Origin: Paraburkholderia fungorum
Lineage (GTDB): Bacteria > Pseudomonadota > Gammaproteobacteria > Burkholderiales > Burkholderiaceae
DNA: 64,000 bases
NCBI RefSeq assembly: GCF_902833645.1
Contig: NZ_CADFGE010000016.1
Coordinates: 1 to 64,000 of the forward strand
Direction: 5' to 3'
Part shown: positions 1-8,085 of the stretch, in pieces
Layout of the letters: each line of letters opens with the position of its first letter
How positions within the stretch are numbered: the first letter of the stretch is position 1
Made by a program: the position numbers and the translations under genes
The notes under the pieces: model-generated
The model's input: the letters and a program-made list of their open reading frames with translations, nothing else
What the model was told of the DNA's origin: nothing
Databases searched by the model: none

Positions 1-463
1 GAATGAACCCCAAACACTTGACCTTCAATACAGTTGCTTTCTTTGCGGCGGCAAAGAAAGTAAGTGCCGCCCCGCACAGGGGCAACACTAATAGACCATT
101 AACAAAACAAGGAAAGGCCAAAAGATAAACACTAATAGACCACGACCGACGCCAATACAGAAAAACAAACACCAACCATATAAACCATAAAAACAAAATA
201 AATAGAAAACGAAAAACCCACCCCAAACCCCAAGCCCCGCAGGGCCCAATCACATTTCACCACGTAACGCCAAAAAACCCCAACCAGACACTCATCCGCA
301 TGAAATGCAAAAAACAGCACATTTCCACACTTAACAACAACACCCAAAAAGGTGAATACAACCGTCACCACCAATAAAAACGATTTCAGCTATAGTCGCC
401 ATTTTCCAGTCGCCAGCCGGGCAAAAAAGAGCACCAATAAGCCCGCCACCAGGAGTAAAGAAA
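1..463. other. Gene-free A/C-rich leader with a hairpin and short repeat
   Basis: No convincing gene is seen. Positions 37-46 and 51-60 form a perfect 10-bp stem (CTTTCTTTGC / GCAAAGAAAG) with a 4-base loop. It is followed by a GTAAGTGCCGCCCCGCAC block of the kind that recurs between genes in Paraburkholderia; that last point is from memory, not computed. The 15-mer AACACTAATAGACCA occurs at 84-98 and 128-142. From about 100 to 450 the plus strand is strikingly rich in A and C and poor in G and T, unlike everything else in the window. The stretch ends at the pepM ribosome binding site. Confidence 0.6.
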
Positions 464-2185
464 ATGAACGCCCGCGAACCCGCATTCATCCCGGTTTCCC
501 GCAGCGCACGCCTGCGCCAGATGCTCGTCAGCAACGAACTCGAATTCATGATGGAGGCCCATAACGGTCTCTCCGCCCGTATCGTCCGCGAAGCGGGCTT
601 CAAGGCGATCTGGGGTTCGGGTCTCGCGATCTCCGCCCAATTCGGCGTGCGCGACAATAACGAAGCGAGCTGGACGCAAGTCGTCGATAACCTCGAATTC
701 ATGGCCGATGCCAGCGATCTGCCCATCCTCCTCGACGGCGATACCGGCTACGGCAACTTCAACAACGTGCGCCGCCTTGTGCGCAAACTCGAACAGCGCG
801 GCATCGCCGGCGTCTGTATCGAAGACAAGCAATTCCCGAAAACAAACAGCTTCATCAACGGCGAAGCCCAGCCGCTCGCCGATATGGACGAGTTCTGCGG
901 CAAGATCAAAGCCGGCAAAGACTCGCAGTCGGATGAAAATTTCTCGATCGTCGCCCGCGTCGAAGCACTCATCGCCGGCTGGGGCATGGACGAAGCGCTG
1001 CGTCGCGCGGAAGCCTATCGGCAAGCAGGCGCGGACGCGATCCTGATCCACAGCAAGCTCTCGCGCCCCGATGAAATTCTCGAGTTCGCACGCGAATGGG
1101 CGGGCCGCGGGCCGCTCGTCATCGTGCCGACCAAGTACTACAGCACGCCCACCGAAGTGTTCCGCGAAGCCGGCATCAGCACGGTCATCTGGGCAAATCA
1201 TCTGATCCGCGCGGCAACCTCGGCCATGCAGGCCGTCGCCAAGGAAATTCACTCGAGCGAAACGCTCGTCAACGTCGAAGACAGCATCGCCGCCGTCAAC
1301 GAAATCTTCCGTCTGCAAGACGCGGACGAATACTCGGAAGCCGAAGACCGCTATCTGTCCAGCGGGCGCTCGGCCGGCTCCGCCATCGTGCTCGCGGCCA
1401 GCCGCGGCAAGGGGCTCGAAGCCGTCACCGAAGACCGTCCGAAAGTCATGCTGCCGATCGCGGGCAAGCCGCTGTTGCGCTGGCTCGTCGACGCGTTCAA
1501 GAAGCAAAGCGTCAACGACATCACCGTGGTCGGCGGTTACCGCGCCGATGCGATCGACACGGCCGGGATCAAGCTGGTCGTCAACGAACGCCACGCGCAA
1601 ACCGGCGAGTTGGCGTCGCTCGCCTGCGCGGCCGGCAAGCTCGCGGGCGATACCGTCATCTCCTACGGCGATCTGCTGTTCCGCAGCTACATCCTGCGCG
1701 ATCTGGTCGAGAGCGAGGCCACGTTCAGCGTCGTGGTGGATTCGTCGCTGACCGATGCGGAAAACGCCAGCGTGCGCGACTTCGCATGGTGCTCGGCAGC
1801 CGACGATCGCGGTCTGTTCGGCAACAAGGTCACGCTGCGTCACGTGTCGAGCGGGCAGGAAGCAAGCTCGGCCATCGCTTCGCAAACGCCGCATGGCCGC
1901 TGGGTGGGTCTGCTGAACGTGCGCGGCGAAGGGCGTGAGCGTCTGCAAGCGGTGCTGGGCAAGTTGCAGGCGCGCCCGGATTTCGATTCACTCGACATGC
2001 CCGCGCTGCTCAATGCGCTGATCGAAGCAGGTGAGGCGATCGAAGTGCAATACGTGCACGGCCATTGGCGCGGCGTGAACGATCTGGAAGACTTCCGTCG
2101 CGCCGGCGATTTCGCGCATGCGCAAGCGCCGTTTGCGGCAGCGGCCGGCGGCAAGACGAACGAAGCCAGCGGAGCAGCGCAATGA
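464..2185 (+). CDS. pepM: Phosphoenolpyruvate mutase fused to an NTP-transferase domain
   Basis: The protein (573 aa) should convert phosphoenolpyruvate to phosphonopyruvate, the C-P bond-forming entry step of phosphonate biosynthesis. Residues 1 to about 300 are an isocitrate-lyase/PEP-mutase barrel with the diagnostic EDKQFPKTNS motif at 120-129 and a metal-binding DGDTGYG at 91-97. From about residue 306 a nucleotidyltransferase domain follows (LAASRGKG, then PKVMLPIAGKPLL), related to cytidylyltransferases that make CMP-phosphonates. A free mutase is about 300 aa, so this is a bifunctional fusion. GGAG sits 8 to 12 bases upstream of the ATG. Its stop overlaps the next start by ATGA, so it is translationally coupled to the decarboxylase. 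The CMP-2-AEP role of the second domain is inferred. Confidence 0.93.
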   Translation: MNAREPAFIPVSRSARLRQMLVSNELEFMMEAHNGLSARIVREAGFKAIWGSGLAISAQFGVRDNNEASWTQVVDNLEFMADASDLPILLDGDTGYGNFNNVRRLVRKLEQRGIAGVCIEDKQFPKTNSFINGEAQPLADMDEFCGKIKAGKDSQSDENFSIVARVEALIAGWGMDEALRRAEAYRQAGADAILIHSKLSRPDEILEFAREWAGRGPLVIVPTKYYSTPTEVFREAGISTVIWANHLIRAATSAMQAVAKEIHSSETLVNVEDSIAAVNEIFRLQDADEYSEAEDRYLSSGRSAGSAIVLAASRGKGLEAVTEDRPKVMLPIAGKPLLRWLVDAFKKQSVNDITVVGGYRADAIDTAGIKLVVNERHAQTGELASLACAAGKLAGDTVISYGDLLFRSYILRDLVESEATFSVVVDSSLTDAENASVRDFAWCSAADDRGLFGNKVTLRHVSSGQEASSAIASQTPHGRWVGLLNVRGEGRERLQAVLGKLQARPDFDSLDMPALLNALIEAGEAIEVQYVHGHWRGVNDLEDFRRAGDFAHAQAPFAAAAGGKTNEASGAAQ

Positions 2186-3348
2186 TCGAGGCAGCACAGT
2201 TTGTCGAAGCGGCGCGCGAGCGTGTTTTCGACTGGTATGCAGGTGTGCCGTGCTCATATCTGACGCCGTTCATCAACTACGTATTGCAGGATGAATCGCT
2301 GCATTACGTCTCGGCCGCCAATGAAGGCGATGCGGTTGCGTTGATCGCCGGCGTCACGCTCGGCGCGCAAAACGGCCGCCGCGGTATCACGATGATGCAG
2401 AACTCCGGGCTCGGCAACGCGGTGAGCCCGTTGACTTCGCTCACGTGGACCTTCCGTCTGCCTCAGTTGCTGATCGTGACGTGGCGCGGGCAGCCCGGCG
2501 TCGCCGACGAACCGCAGCACGCGCTGATGGGTCCCGTCACGCCCGCGATGCTCGATACGATGGAAATTCCGTGGGAGACTTTCCCGACTGAGGCTGACGC
2601 GATCGGCCCGGCGCTGGATCGTGCCATTGCCCACATGGATGAAACCGGCCGCCCCTACGCGCTCGTGATGCAAAAGGGCAGCGTGGCGCCCTACGAGTTG
2701 AAAGAGAGCGCCGCGGGCGCGCGCCGCGTGCCGGTCGCGCCGCGTTCGCAATTCAAAAACGTCGCGGCGAATGAATTGGCTTCGCGTCACGACGCGCTGC
2801 AGAAAGTCATCGCGCACACGCCGCTCGAATCCACGGTAGTGCTCGCGTCGACCGGTTTTTGCGGCCGCGAACTCTATGCAATCGACGACCGTCCCAACCA
2901 GTTGTACATGGTCGGCTCGATGGGCTGCGTGACGCCGTTTGCGCTGGGCCTTGCACTCGCGCGTCCGGATCTGCACGTGGTCGCGCTCGACGGCGACGGC
3001 GCCGCGCTGATGCGCATGGGCGCCTTCGCCACGCTCGGCGCGTACGGCCCGTCGAATCTCACGCACGTGCTGCTCGACAACGGCGCGCACGATTCGACCG
3101 GTGGTCAGGCGACGGTGTCGCCGCAGGTGTCGTTTGCGGGTGTCGCGGCGGCTTGCGGTTACGCGTCGGCGCTTGAAAGCGACGACGTCGGCGTGATCGA
3201 CGAGTTGTTCGGCACAGCGCCGTCGCCCCACGGCCCGCGCTTCGTGCGACTGGCGATTCGCCGCGGCACGCCCGATGGCCTGCCGCGTCCCACGATCACT
3301 CCGCCCGATGTCAAGACGCGCCTGATGCGCCACATCGGCGCCGCTTAA
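2182..3348 (+). CDS. ppd: Phosphonopyruvate decarboxylase (ThDP-dependent)
   Basis: The protein (388 aa) should decarboxylate phosphonopyruvate to phosphonoacetaldehyde, which pulls the unfavourable mutase reaction forward. The N-terminal pyrimidine-binding half carries a conserved YAGVPCSYL start and an NEGDAVA segment. The C-terminal half has the ThDP/Mg motif beginning at GDGAALMRMG and closing at an LLDNGAHDSTGG stretch typical of this family. The start at 2182 was chosen over an upstream in-frame ATG because it overlaps the pepM stop by four bases and gives the usual family length and N-terminus. The gene is directly followed by a remnant of the transaminase gene that normally completes 2-aminoethylphosphonate synthesis. 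Confidence 0.93.
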   Translation: MIEAAQFVEAARERVFDWYAGVPCSYLTPFINYVLQDESLHYVSAANEGDAVALIAGVTLGAQNGRRGITMMQNSGLGNAVSPLTSLTWTFRLPQLLIVTWRGQPGVADEPQHALMGPVTPAMLDTMEIPWETFPTEADAIGPALDRAIAHMDETGRPYALVMQKGSVAPYELKESAAGARRVPVAPRSQFKNVAANELASRHDALQKVIAHTPLESTVVLASTGFCGRELYAIDDRPNQLYMVGSMGCVTPFALGLALARPDLHVVALDGDGAALMRMGAFATLGAYGPSNLTHVLLDNGAHDSTGGQATVSPQVSFAGVAAACGYASALESDDVGVIDELFGTAPSPHGPRFVRLAIRRGTPDGLPRPTITPPDVKTRLMRHIGAA

Positions 3349-3359
3349 GGAGTCGGTGA

Positions 3360-3410
3360 ATGCTGCTGCTCAATCCGGGGCCGGTGATGCTTACGGAACG
3401 CGTGGGCTAG
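3360..3410 (+). pseudogene. 5' remnant of 2-aminoethylphosphonate transaminase gene
   Basis: Eleven bases after the ppd stop, behind an AAGGAG ribosome binding site, an ATG opens a 16-codon frame reading MLLLNPGPVMLTERVG and then TAG. LLLNPGPV-LTERV is the conserved N-terminus of the PhnW/AepZ class of 2-AEP:pyruvate transaminases, which are normally about 360 aa and lie directly downstream of ppd. Nothing of the rest of the enzyme is visible in the following sequence; another gene on the opposite strand begins within 30 bases. This is read as a deletion remnant of the third gene of the operon. The alternative, a chance match, is unlikely given the operon position and ribosome binding site. 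Confidence 0.75.
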
Positions 3411-3436
3411 CCAGCCTGGTGGCAGACTCCCGGGCG

Positions 3437-3589
3437 TCACACCGGATCTTTGTCCGGCGGTCCATCGGGCCGCTGCGGCTCTTCGGTGTGATGACCCGGC
3501 GACGGCGGCACTAGCGGATCGGCTTCCGGGTCCCGATTCGGATCGGCGTTCGGATCGGGAATCGGGCTGGTATGCATGTCGTAGCTCAT
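3437..3589 (-). CDS. Small Pro/Asp-rich protein
   Basis: This 50-aa frame begins MSYDMHTSPIPDP and is dominated by Pro, Asp and Glu, with no hydrophobic segment, so it is probably a soluble disordered peptide. An AGAGGTGA ribosome binding site lies 6 bases before the ATG. A DPNADPNRDPEADP stretch shows a short DP-x-x-DP periodicity. The function is unknown. It lies between the truncated phosphonate operon and the PIG-L gene, reads away from the latter's stop, and may have its own promoter in 3590-3670. Confidence 0.6.
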   Translation of the reverse strand: MSYDMHTSPIPDPNADPNRDPEADPLVPPSPGHHTEEPQRPDGPPDKDPV

Positions 3590-3670
3590 TGCGTCACCTC
3601 TTTGAGTCAGGAATGTGCCTGAACGCAGGCCGTTTCCTTCTAGCGTAGGCGATCCAGCACGGCACGCCTC

Positions 3671-4375
3671 TTACTTTTTCCCGCGACGGCCCGCGCTCAA
3701 TTGCCAGTAGCGTTCGGCGGCGAAAACGTCGTCGTAGTTGCCGGCGCCGAAAGCGCGTAGCTGGCTTGCGTAAGCGTTGACCGCTTCGCGCTTGAGCTGG
3801 AGGCGGCGCGGCAGGTCGATCGTGTGACTCGCGTTCGGATAGTCCGGCGTGGCGACGATGCCGCGTTGCGCGAGGTCGGCGAGGCGCGCCTGCACGACAC
3901 CAGGTGTGCGGCGGTGAATCGCGTCCTCATAGGCGAACCAGGTGAGGTGCGACAGCCGCGGCAGGATTTCGCAACAGGCTTCGAATACCAGGACGTGATC
4001 CTCGTGCCGCAGGCCGAGCGGCATGAGCAGCGTATTCGCGGTCGTGCGGTAGATGGTCTCTTCAAGCGCCGCCGCCAATCGGGCGATCGACGGCGAATCC
4101 AGATATTGGCCGTCGCGAAACGGCATGCGCAGCGGAATCGCGTCGAGCACTTCGAGCGCGAGGTTGTCTTCGCGCGTGCGGGCGTGGATGGCCTGATGGG
4201 CGCTCGTGAACCCCGACTTTGCATCCCATTCGGTTTGCATTTCCTGCTCGGGCGGGGCGGCGAATACGGTACAGACCGCGGCGTCGGGATGGGCGGCGAG
4301 TAATGCGCCGCAACTGAAGACGGCGTCATCGAAATGGGGCGAGACGATAAAAAGGCGTGGGCTGGTTTCGCTCAT
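3671..4375 (-). CDS. PIG-L family deacetylase
   Basis: The protein (234 aa) belongs to the LmbE/PIG-L zinc hydrolases, which remove acetyl groups from N-acetylglucosaminyl conjugates. The zinc-binding PHFDD motif is at residues 13-17 in the hallmark SPHFDDAVFSCG context. A downstream RHEDHVLVFEACC segment supplies the usual later histidine (HxxH-type) ligand. There is no signal peptide, so it should be cytoplasmic. The length is normal for the family. The substrate cannot be read from sequence. It lies alone, with 187 gene-free bases separating it from the UdgX gene on the same strand. Confidence 0.85.
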   Translation of the reverse strand: MSETSPRLFIVSPHFDDAVFSCGALLAAHPDAAVCTVFAAPPEQEMQTEWDAKSGFTSAHQAIHARTREDNLALEVLDAIPLRMPFRDGQYLDSPSIARLAAALEETIYRTTANTLLMPLGLRHEDHVLVFEACCEILPRLSHLTWFAYEDAIHRRTPGVVQARLADLAQRGIVATPDYPNASHTIDLPRRLQLKREAVNAYASQLRAFGAGNYDDVFAAERYWQLSAGRRGKK

Positions 4376-4562
4376 GGAATGTGTGGAGATTGCGAGACGT
4401 GCGGGGCCGCGTTCGAAGCTTCAATCTTGCGCGAGACACACTCGCGGGATCGGCGGCGTCACATCAGCTTAGGCGGAATTGGCGCAGCTTGTGGTAATCG
4501 TTGTGAGCGCTGCAAACCGCGTGCCTGGGCGGCCCGATTCTGCGGCGGCTTCCCGTAGAGGC

Positions 4563-6092
4563 TCACCGTTGTGTCTCTGGCCTATCCCGAACCTGCTCAC
4601 CTCGAGCGGGCGCGCTGCCCTCCGCCAGTGCCGCTGCGCGGCTGAACGCGCTCGTGATGGTCGCCACGATGTCGTTGCGCAATGTGGCGTCGGCCATTCC
4701 TAGCGCATACGACGGGTGCCAGGTCGGCACGATCAGGCGCCCGTCGTGGGCGATGGTTTGACCAAGGTATTCGGACAGATTGACGTGTGCGCCGGTCAGT
4801 GTTTGCAACGCCGTCGCACCGAGTGCGACGATGACGCGCGGTGCGACCCGCGCCAGTTCTTTTTCCAGCCAGTACTGACAAGCCTCCAGTTCGCGCCACA
4901 CGGGTGTGCGATGGACGCGTTGCTGGTCGAGCGTTTCCCATTTGTAATGCTTGACGGCATACGTCAGATACAGCGCTTGGCGCTCGAGGCCGGCGCGCGC
5001 CAGCACGGTGTCCAGCAGTTGGCCGGCCGGTCCGGTAAAGGGCTCGCCATGCTGGTTCTCGTCTTCGCCCGGCTGTTCGCCGATCACCATGATCGCCGCA
5101 GGTGCGGGCCCGGCGCCCGCCACCGCCTGTTTCGCGTTGCGCCATAACGCGCAGCGCCGGCAGGTGGCGAGCGGGCCGGTGGGCTCCTGCAAGGGGGGCG
5201 TCACGGCCGAATACTCGACCGGCGGTTTGCGGGGAACGGTGACAGCCGCGCTTTGCGCGCCGAGACGGCTGCGTTCGCGCGCGAGATGTGCGGGCAGCGG
5301 TGGGCCTGCCGGCGGCATTCTCCAGTAACGCAGCGGCACCGGCGACGGCAGGCTGTTGACGGCGTTGCTGTAGTACGCGAGCCAGAGCGCCTCGGTGGGT
5401 GTGCTGGTGACGGCTTCGCCACTGAGTGCACCGGCCGCACTGGCCGCGAACGCAGGCGCGGCTTGCTCGCATTGCGCCAGTAACGGCCGGTCAATGCGCA
5501 GCAGCATGCCGTTCCAGAACACCGCGCCGTGCGGCGTGGCCAGCATCCACGTGGAATTGCCCATGCTCCCGGCGAAGCGCACGGCGGCACGCTCCAGCAA
5601 GTCGTGATGCGGCTCGTACCAGCCGACGAATTCGGGTGGCCCCATCGACGGATCACGCCGTCTGAACAAGGTGAGTGTCAGCAGGTCTTCGGTTTCGCGC
5701 TCGATAGTGCGGATGCGCTGATCCAGCAGCGCGCCGTCCGGGTCGCTGGGGTCTAGGACATTGCGCTCGCTGCGCGTCCAGCGCCAAAGGACGCGGTACA
5801 GCAGCGCCCAGCGGTCCGGCGCGCGGAAGCACGCCGCCGTTTTCAGCCAGGAGAGCAGTTCGCGCGGAATCACGGGTGTGGCGAGGCCTGGGGCAGCGGC
5901 GGCGATTGCTGGGCCGGAGGCACCCGCCGTGGCGAACGCGGATTCAGCAGCCGGCACGCCCGGAGTTGCAGCCCCCGCTTCAGCTTCGGACTCGACCCAC
6001 TCGACCTGTGGCGGCTCGATACCTTGCCGCAGCAGTACCCGCGCGGCACGCCGCCATGTAGCGAAAGACGGTTCGATCGGAATGCGTTTCAT
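4563..6092 (-). CDS. udgX: UdgX-family uracil-DNA glycosylase with N-terminal DUF4130
   Basis: The protein (509 aa) combines two modules. Residues about 80-240 look like DUF4130 (the TIGR03915 type, found in proposed DNA-metabolism proteins). Residues about 295-490 are a family-4-like uracil-DNA glycosylase with CxxC at the start (TCRRCALW), GEQPGEDEN near 336, GPAGQLLD, and WHPSYAL near the end. The QQRVHRTP segment near residue 390 carries the histidine that in UdgX forms a covalent link to the abasic site after uracil excision. A consensus LexA box lies 56 bases upstream, which fits a DNA-damage function. The radical-SAM partner gene that often accompanies this fusion is not adjacent here. 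Confidence 0.87.
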   Translation of the reverse strand: MKRIPIEPSFATWRRAARVLLRQGIEPPQVEWVESEAEAGAATPGVPAAESAFATAGASGPAIAAAAPGLATPVIPRELLSWLKTAACFRAPDRWALLYRVLWRWTRSERNVLDPSDPDGALLDQRIRTIERETEDLLTLTLFRRRDPSMGPPEFVGWYEPHHDLLERAAVRFAGSMGNSTWMLATPHGAVFWNGMLLRIDRPLLAQCEQAAPAFAASAAGALSGEAVTSTPTEALWLAYYSNAVNSLPSPVPLRYWRMPPAGPPLPAHLARERSRLGAQSAAVTVPRKPPVEYSAVTPPLQEPTGPLATCRRCALWRNAKQAVAGAGPAPAAIMVIGEQPGEDENQHGEPFTGPAGQLLDTVLARAGLERQALYLTYAVKHYKWETLDQQRVHRTPVWRELEACQYWLEKELARVAPRVIVALGATALQTLTGAHVNLSEYLGQTIAHDGRLIVPTWHPSYALGMADATLRNDIVATITSAFSRAAALAEGSAPARGEQVRDRPETQR

Positions 6093-6147
6093 GCTGACGC
6101 GCGGCGGATGCGCGCATCGTGATGCGCGTACCTATGCTGCTAAAATA

Positions 6148-6163
6148 CTGTATGGATATACAG
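6148..6163. promoter_or_regulatory. LexA/SOS box upstream of udgX
   Basis: The sequence CTGTATGGATATACAG is an exact CTGT-N8-ACAG SOS box. It sits 56 bases upstream of the udgX ATG, the distance expected for a promoter-overlapping operator. The gene on the other side (6288-6992) reads toward it and stops 124 bases short, so udgX is the only plausible target. Assignment to LexA is by motif match only. Confidence 0.8.
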
Positions 6164-6287
6164 TATGCGGCAGAACGCCTGCCTGGATCAAGTCGACCGG
6201 ATCAAGCCGGCGCTGCGGGTGCGTGACCCTGCAACGGGGCCAGAGACATACTCGCCGGCCGACGGGTATTCGCGTCAACGGCGCCCG

Positions 6288-6992
6288 TCACCACGGCACG
6301 ACCCTTCCGAGGTAGTCGAGGTAATGCAGGCCGGCACGCCCTTCATAAGCCTCGATCGTATTGACCAGGTTCGGAATGCTTTCCCCGATGGTCAGACGCG
6401 CCGTAGGACCGCCCATGTCGGTCTGGACCCATCCAGGCGCCATCAGCAGAAGGCTGCGCGGATACTCGGCGCTGCGCGCCGCGAAAGTCCGCATGAACAT
6501 ATTCAAGGCGGCCTTGCTGCCCCGATAGACTTCGTAATTCGCGTTAGTGGCGTTGGTGATACTGCCTTGCCCCGACGACATGACGCCAATCGTTCCAGTC
6601 GGCGGGACGAGGTCCTGAAACGCGTCGATGACTCTCATCGGGCTTAGCGAATTCGTCACCATCACCCGCACGAATTCCTCGGTTGAGACATCCGCGATTG
6701 TTTCCCCATCGTCGTTCTTGACGCCGGCGTTCACAAAGAGCACATCGATACGACGGTCTGCAAGGCGGGTGCGCAGCGCTGCGATCTGCTCCGGAATCGT
6801 GATATCGACAGTTTCTACTTCCAGCGCGCCAGCGGAAGCCTCCGCGACATGCCGGAGCTTGTCGGTCGAGCCGGTTCGTCCGGTGGCGATGACCTGGTAG
6901 CCGCGCTTCAAATATTCCTCGACCATCGCCAATCCAAGGCCGCGGGACGCGCCGACAAGGAGGACGGTTTTCTGCGAATGAGTGTTTTTCAT
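6288..6992 (-). CDS. SDR-family NAD(P)-dependent oxidoreductase
   Basis: The protein (234 aa) is a classical short-chain dehydrogenase/reductase. The Rossmann glycine motif GASRGLG is at 14-20, the structural NAG at 88-90, a catalytic serine region near 139-144, and the YxxxK active-site pair at Y156 and K160. The substrate is unknown. It is transcribed divergently from a LysR-type regulator across a 175-base gap, the usual arrangement for a regulator and its single target. No signal peptide is present. Confidence 0.87.
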   Translation of the reverse strand: MKNTHSQKTVLLVGASRGLGLAMVEEYLKRGYQVIATGRTGSTDKLRHVAEASAGALEVETVDITIPEQIAALRTRLADRRIDVLFVNAGVKNDDGETIADVSTEEFVRVMVTNSLSPMRVIDAFQDLVPPTGTIGVMSSGQGSITNATNANYEVYRGSKAALNMFMRTFAARSAEYPRSLLLMAPGWVQTDMGGPTARLTIGESIPNLVNTIEAYEGRAGLHYLDYLGRVVPW

Positions 6993-7167
6993 GGGTATTT
7001 CCGGAGAACGAAGCCGCTCCCGAACCTGAGTCTAACGGGAGCGATCCTCGTGGATAAATTGTGCAATCCAATATAGCCATACGCAGGAAAGGGCGGAAGC
7101 CGCGCTGAATGCAACTAATATCTGCATCAGACGCCTTATCCCATCTCCGCCGACCACGATTAAAAAA

Positions 7168-8085
7168 ATGCCTGAACCGGACCTCAATCTTCTTTTCGCG
7201 CTAGATGCGTTGCTCACCGAGAAAAACGTGACGCGCGCTGCCCGGTCGTTGCAGTTGAGTGCGTCGGCAATGAGCCGCACGCTGACCCGGCTTCGCGCCG
7301 CGACCGGCGATCCATTACTGGTCCGGGCCGGGCGCCAGATGGTGCTGACGCCGTATGCCGAAGAGATTCGTGAGCAAACGCAGAACGTCGTTCAGGACGC
7401 GCGTTCCTTACTGCGCCCGTCGCCCGCGGCGCTGGATTTTTCAACCCTGCGCAGAACCCTCACGATCCGCGTCAATGAAGCTTTCGTGGAAGCCTTCGGC
7501 GCACCCTTGATTGCAGAAGTGACCGCGCAGGCGCCGTTTGTGCGTTTGCACTTTTCGTCCAAGCCAGAAAAGAACGCGGAATATCTGCGCAATGGCTCCG
7601 CCGATCTCGAGATCGGCGTCGTGGAGGAAATGGGGCCCGAAATTCGCGTCCAGGCGTTGTTTCGAGACCGTTTTCTGGGTGTCGTCAGAAAGGGGCATCC
7701 CCTCGACCTGAAACAGGAGGTGACGCTCGAGCAATACGCCGCGTTTGGTCACGTCGTCGCGCCGTACGGCCGCCAGACAATCGATTCGCTTGACGCCGCG
7801 CTTGCCCAGTCAGGTCTGGAGCGCACGACTGTCGCGGTTGTGCCGAGTTTTCCGGCGGCGCTGGCCGTGGCGCGAGCGTCGGATCTGGTCGCGCTCCTGC
7901 CGGAATCTTTTGTGAACACGCAGCCCGGTGCGGCCGTCAGCGTCTACGCGTTCGAGCTTCCCGTGGTGACTGAGGGTTTCACGGTTTCGCAGATGTGGCA
8001 TCCCCGTTCGGAGAATGACCCGGCTCACCGCTGGCTCAGGCAGCTCGTTCTCGGAATGTGCCGTCAGCAGGTGTCGTCGGACTAA
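7168..8085 (+). CDS. LysR-type transcriptional regulator
   Basis: The protein (305 aa) has an N-terminal winged helix-turn-helix (residues about 5-62, DLNLLFALDALL, then TRAARSLQLSASAMSRTL) and a periplasmic-binding-like effector domain. The start of the HTH (DLNLL at residue 5) is typical of the NodD/NahR branch. It is divergent from the SDR gene and probably controls it. Its stop overlaps by four bases the stop of the convergent nucleotidyltransferase gene. The effector is unknown. Confidence 0.9.
   Translation: MPEPDLNLLFALDALLTEKNVTRAARSLQLSASAMSRTLTRLRAATGDPLLVRAGRQMVLTPYAEEIREQTQNVVQDARSLLRPSPAALDFSTLRRTLTIRVNEAFVEAFGAPLIAEVTAQAPFVRLHFSSKPEKNAEYLRNGSADLEIGVVEEMGPEIRVQALFRDRFLGVVRKGHPLDLKQEVTLEQYAAFGHVVAPYGRQTIDSLDAALAQSGLERTTVAVVPSFPAALAVARASDLVALLPESFVNTQPGAAVSVYAFELPVVTEGFTVSQMWHPRSENDPAHRWLRQLVLGMCRQQVSSD

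Noticed and set aside
386..1948. Long minus-strand open frame (520 codons) opposite pepM
   Set aside because: High-GC third positions in the real gene keep the opposite frame open; composition is His/Arg/Asp/Gly-rich without motifs, and pepM is unambiguous.
2254..3333. Minus-strand 359-codon frame opposite the decarboxylase
   Set aside because: Arg/His-rich shadow frame with no motif; ppd on the plus strand has full ThDP features.
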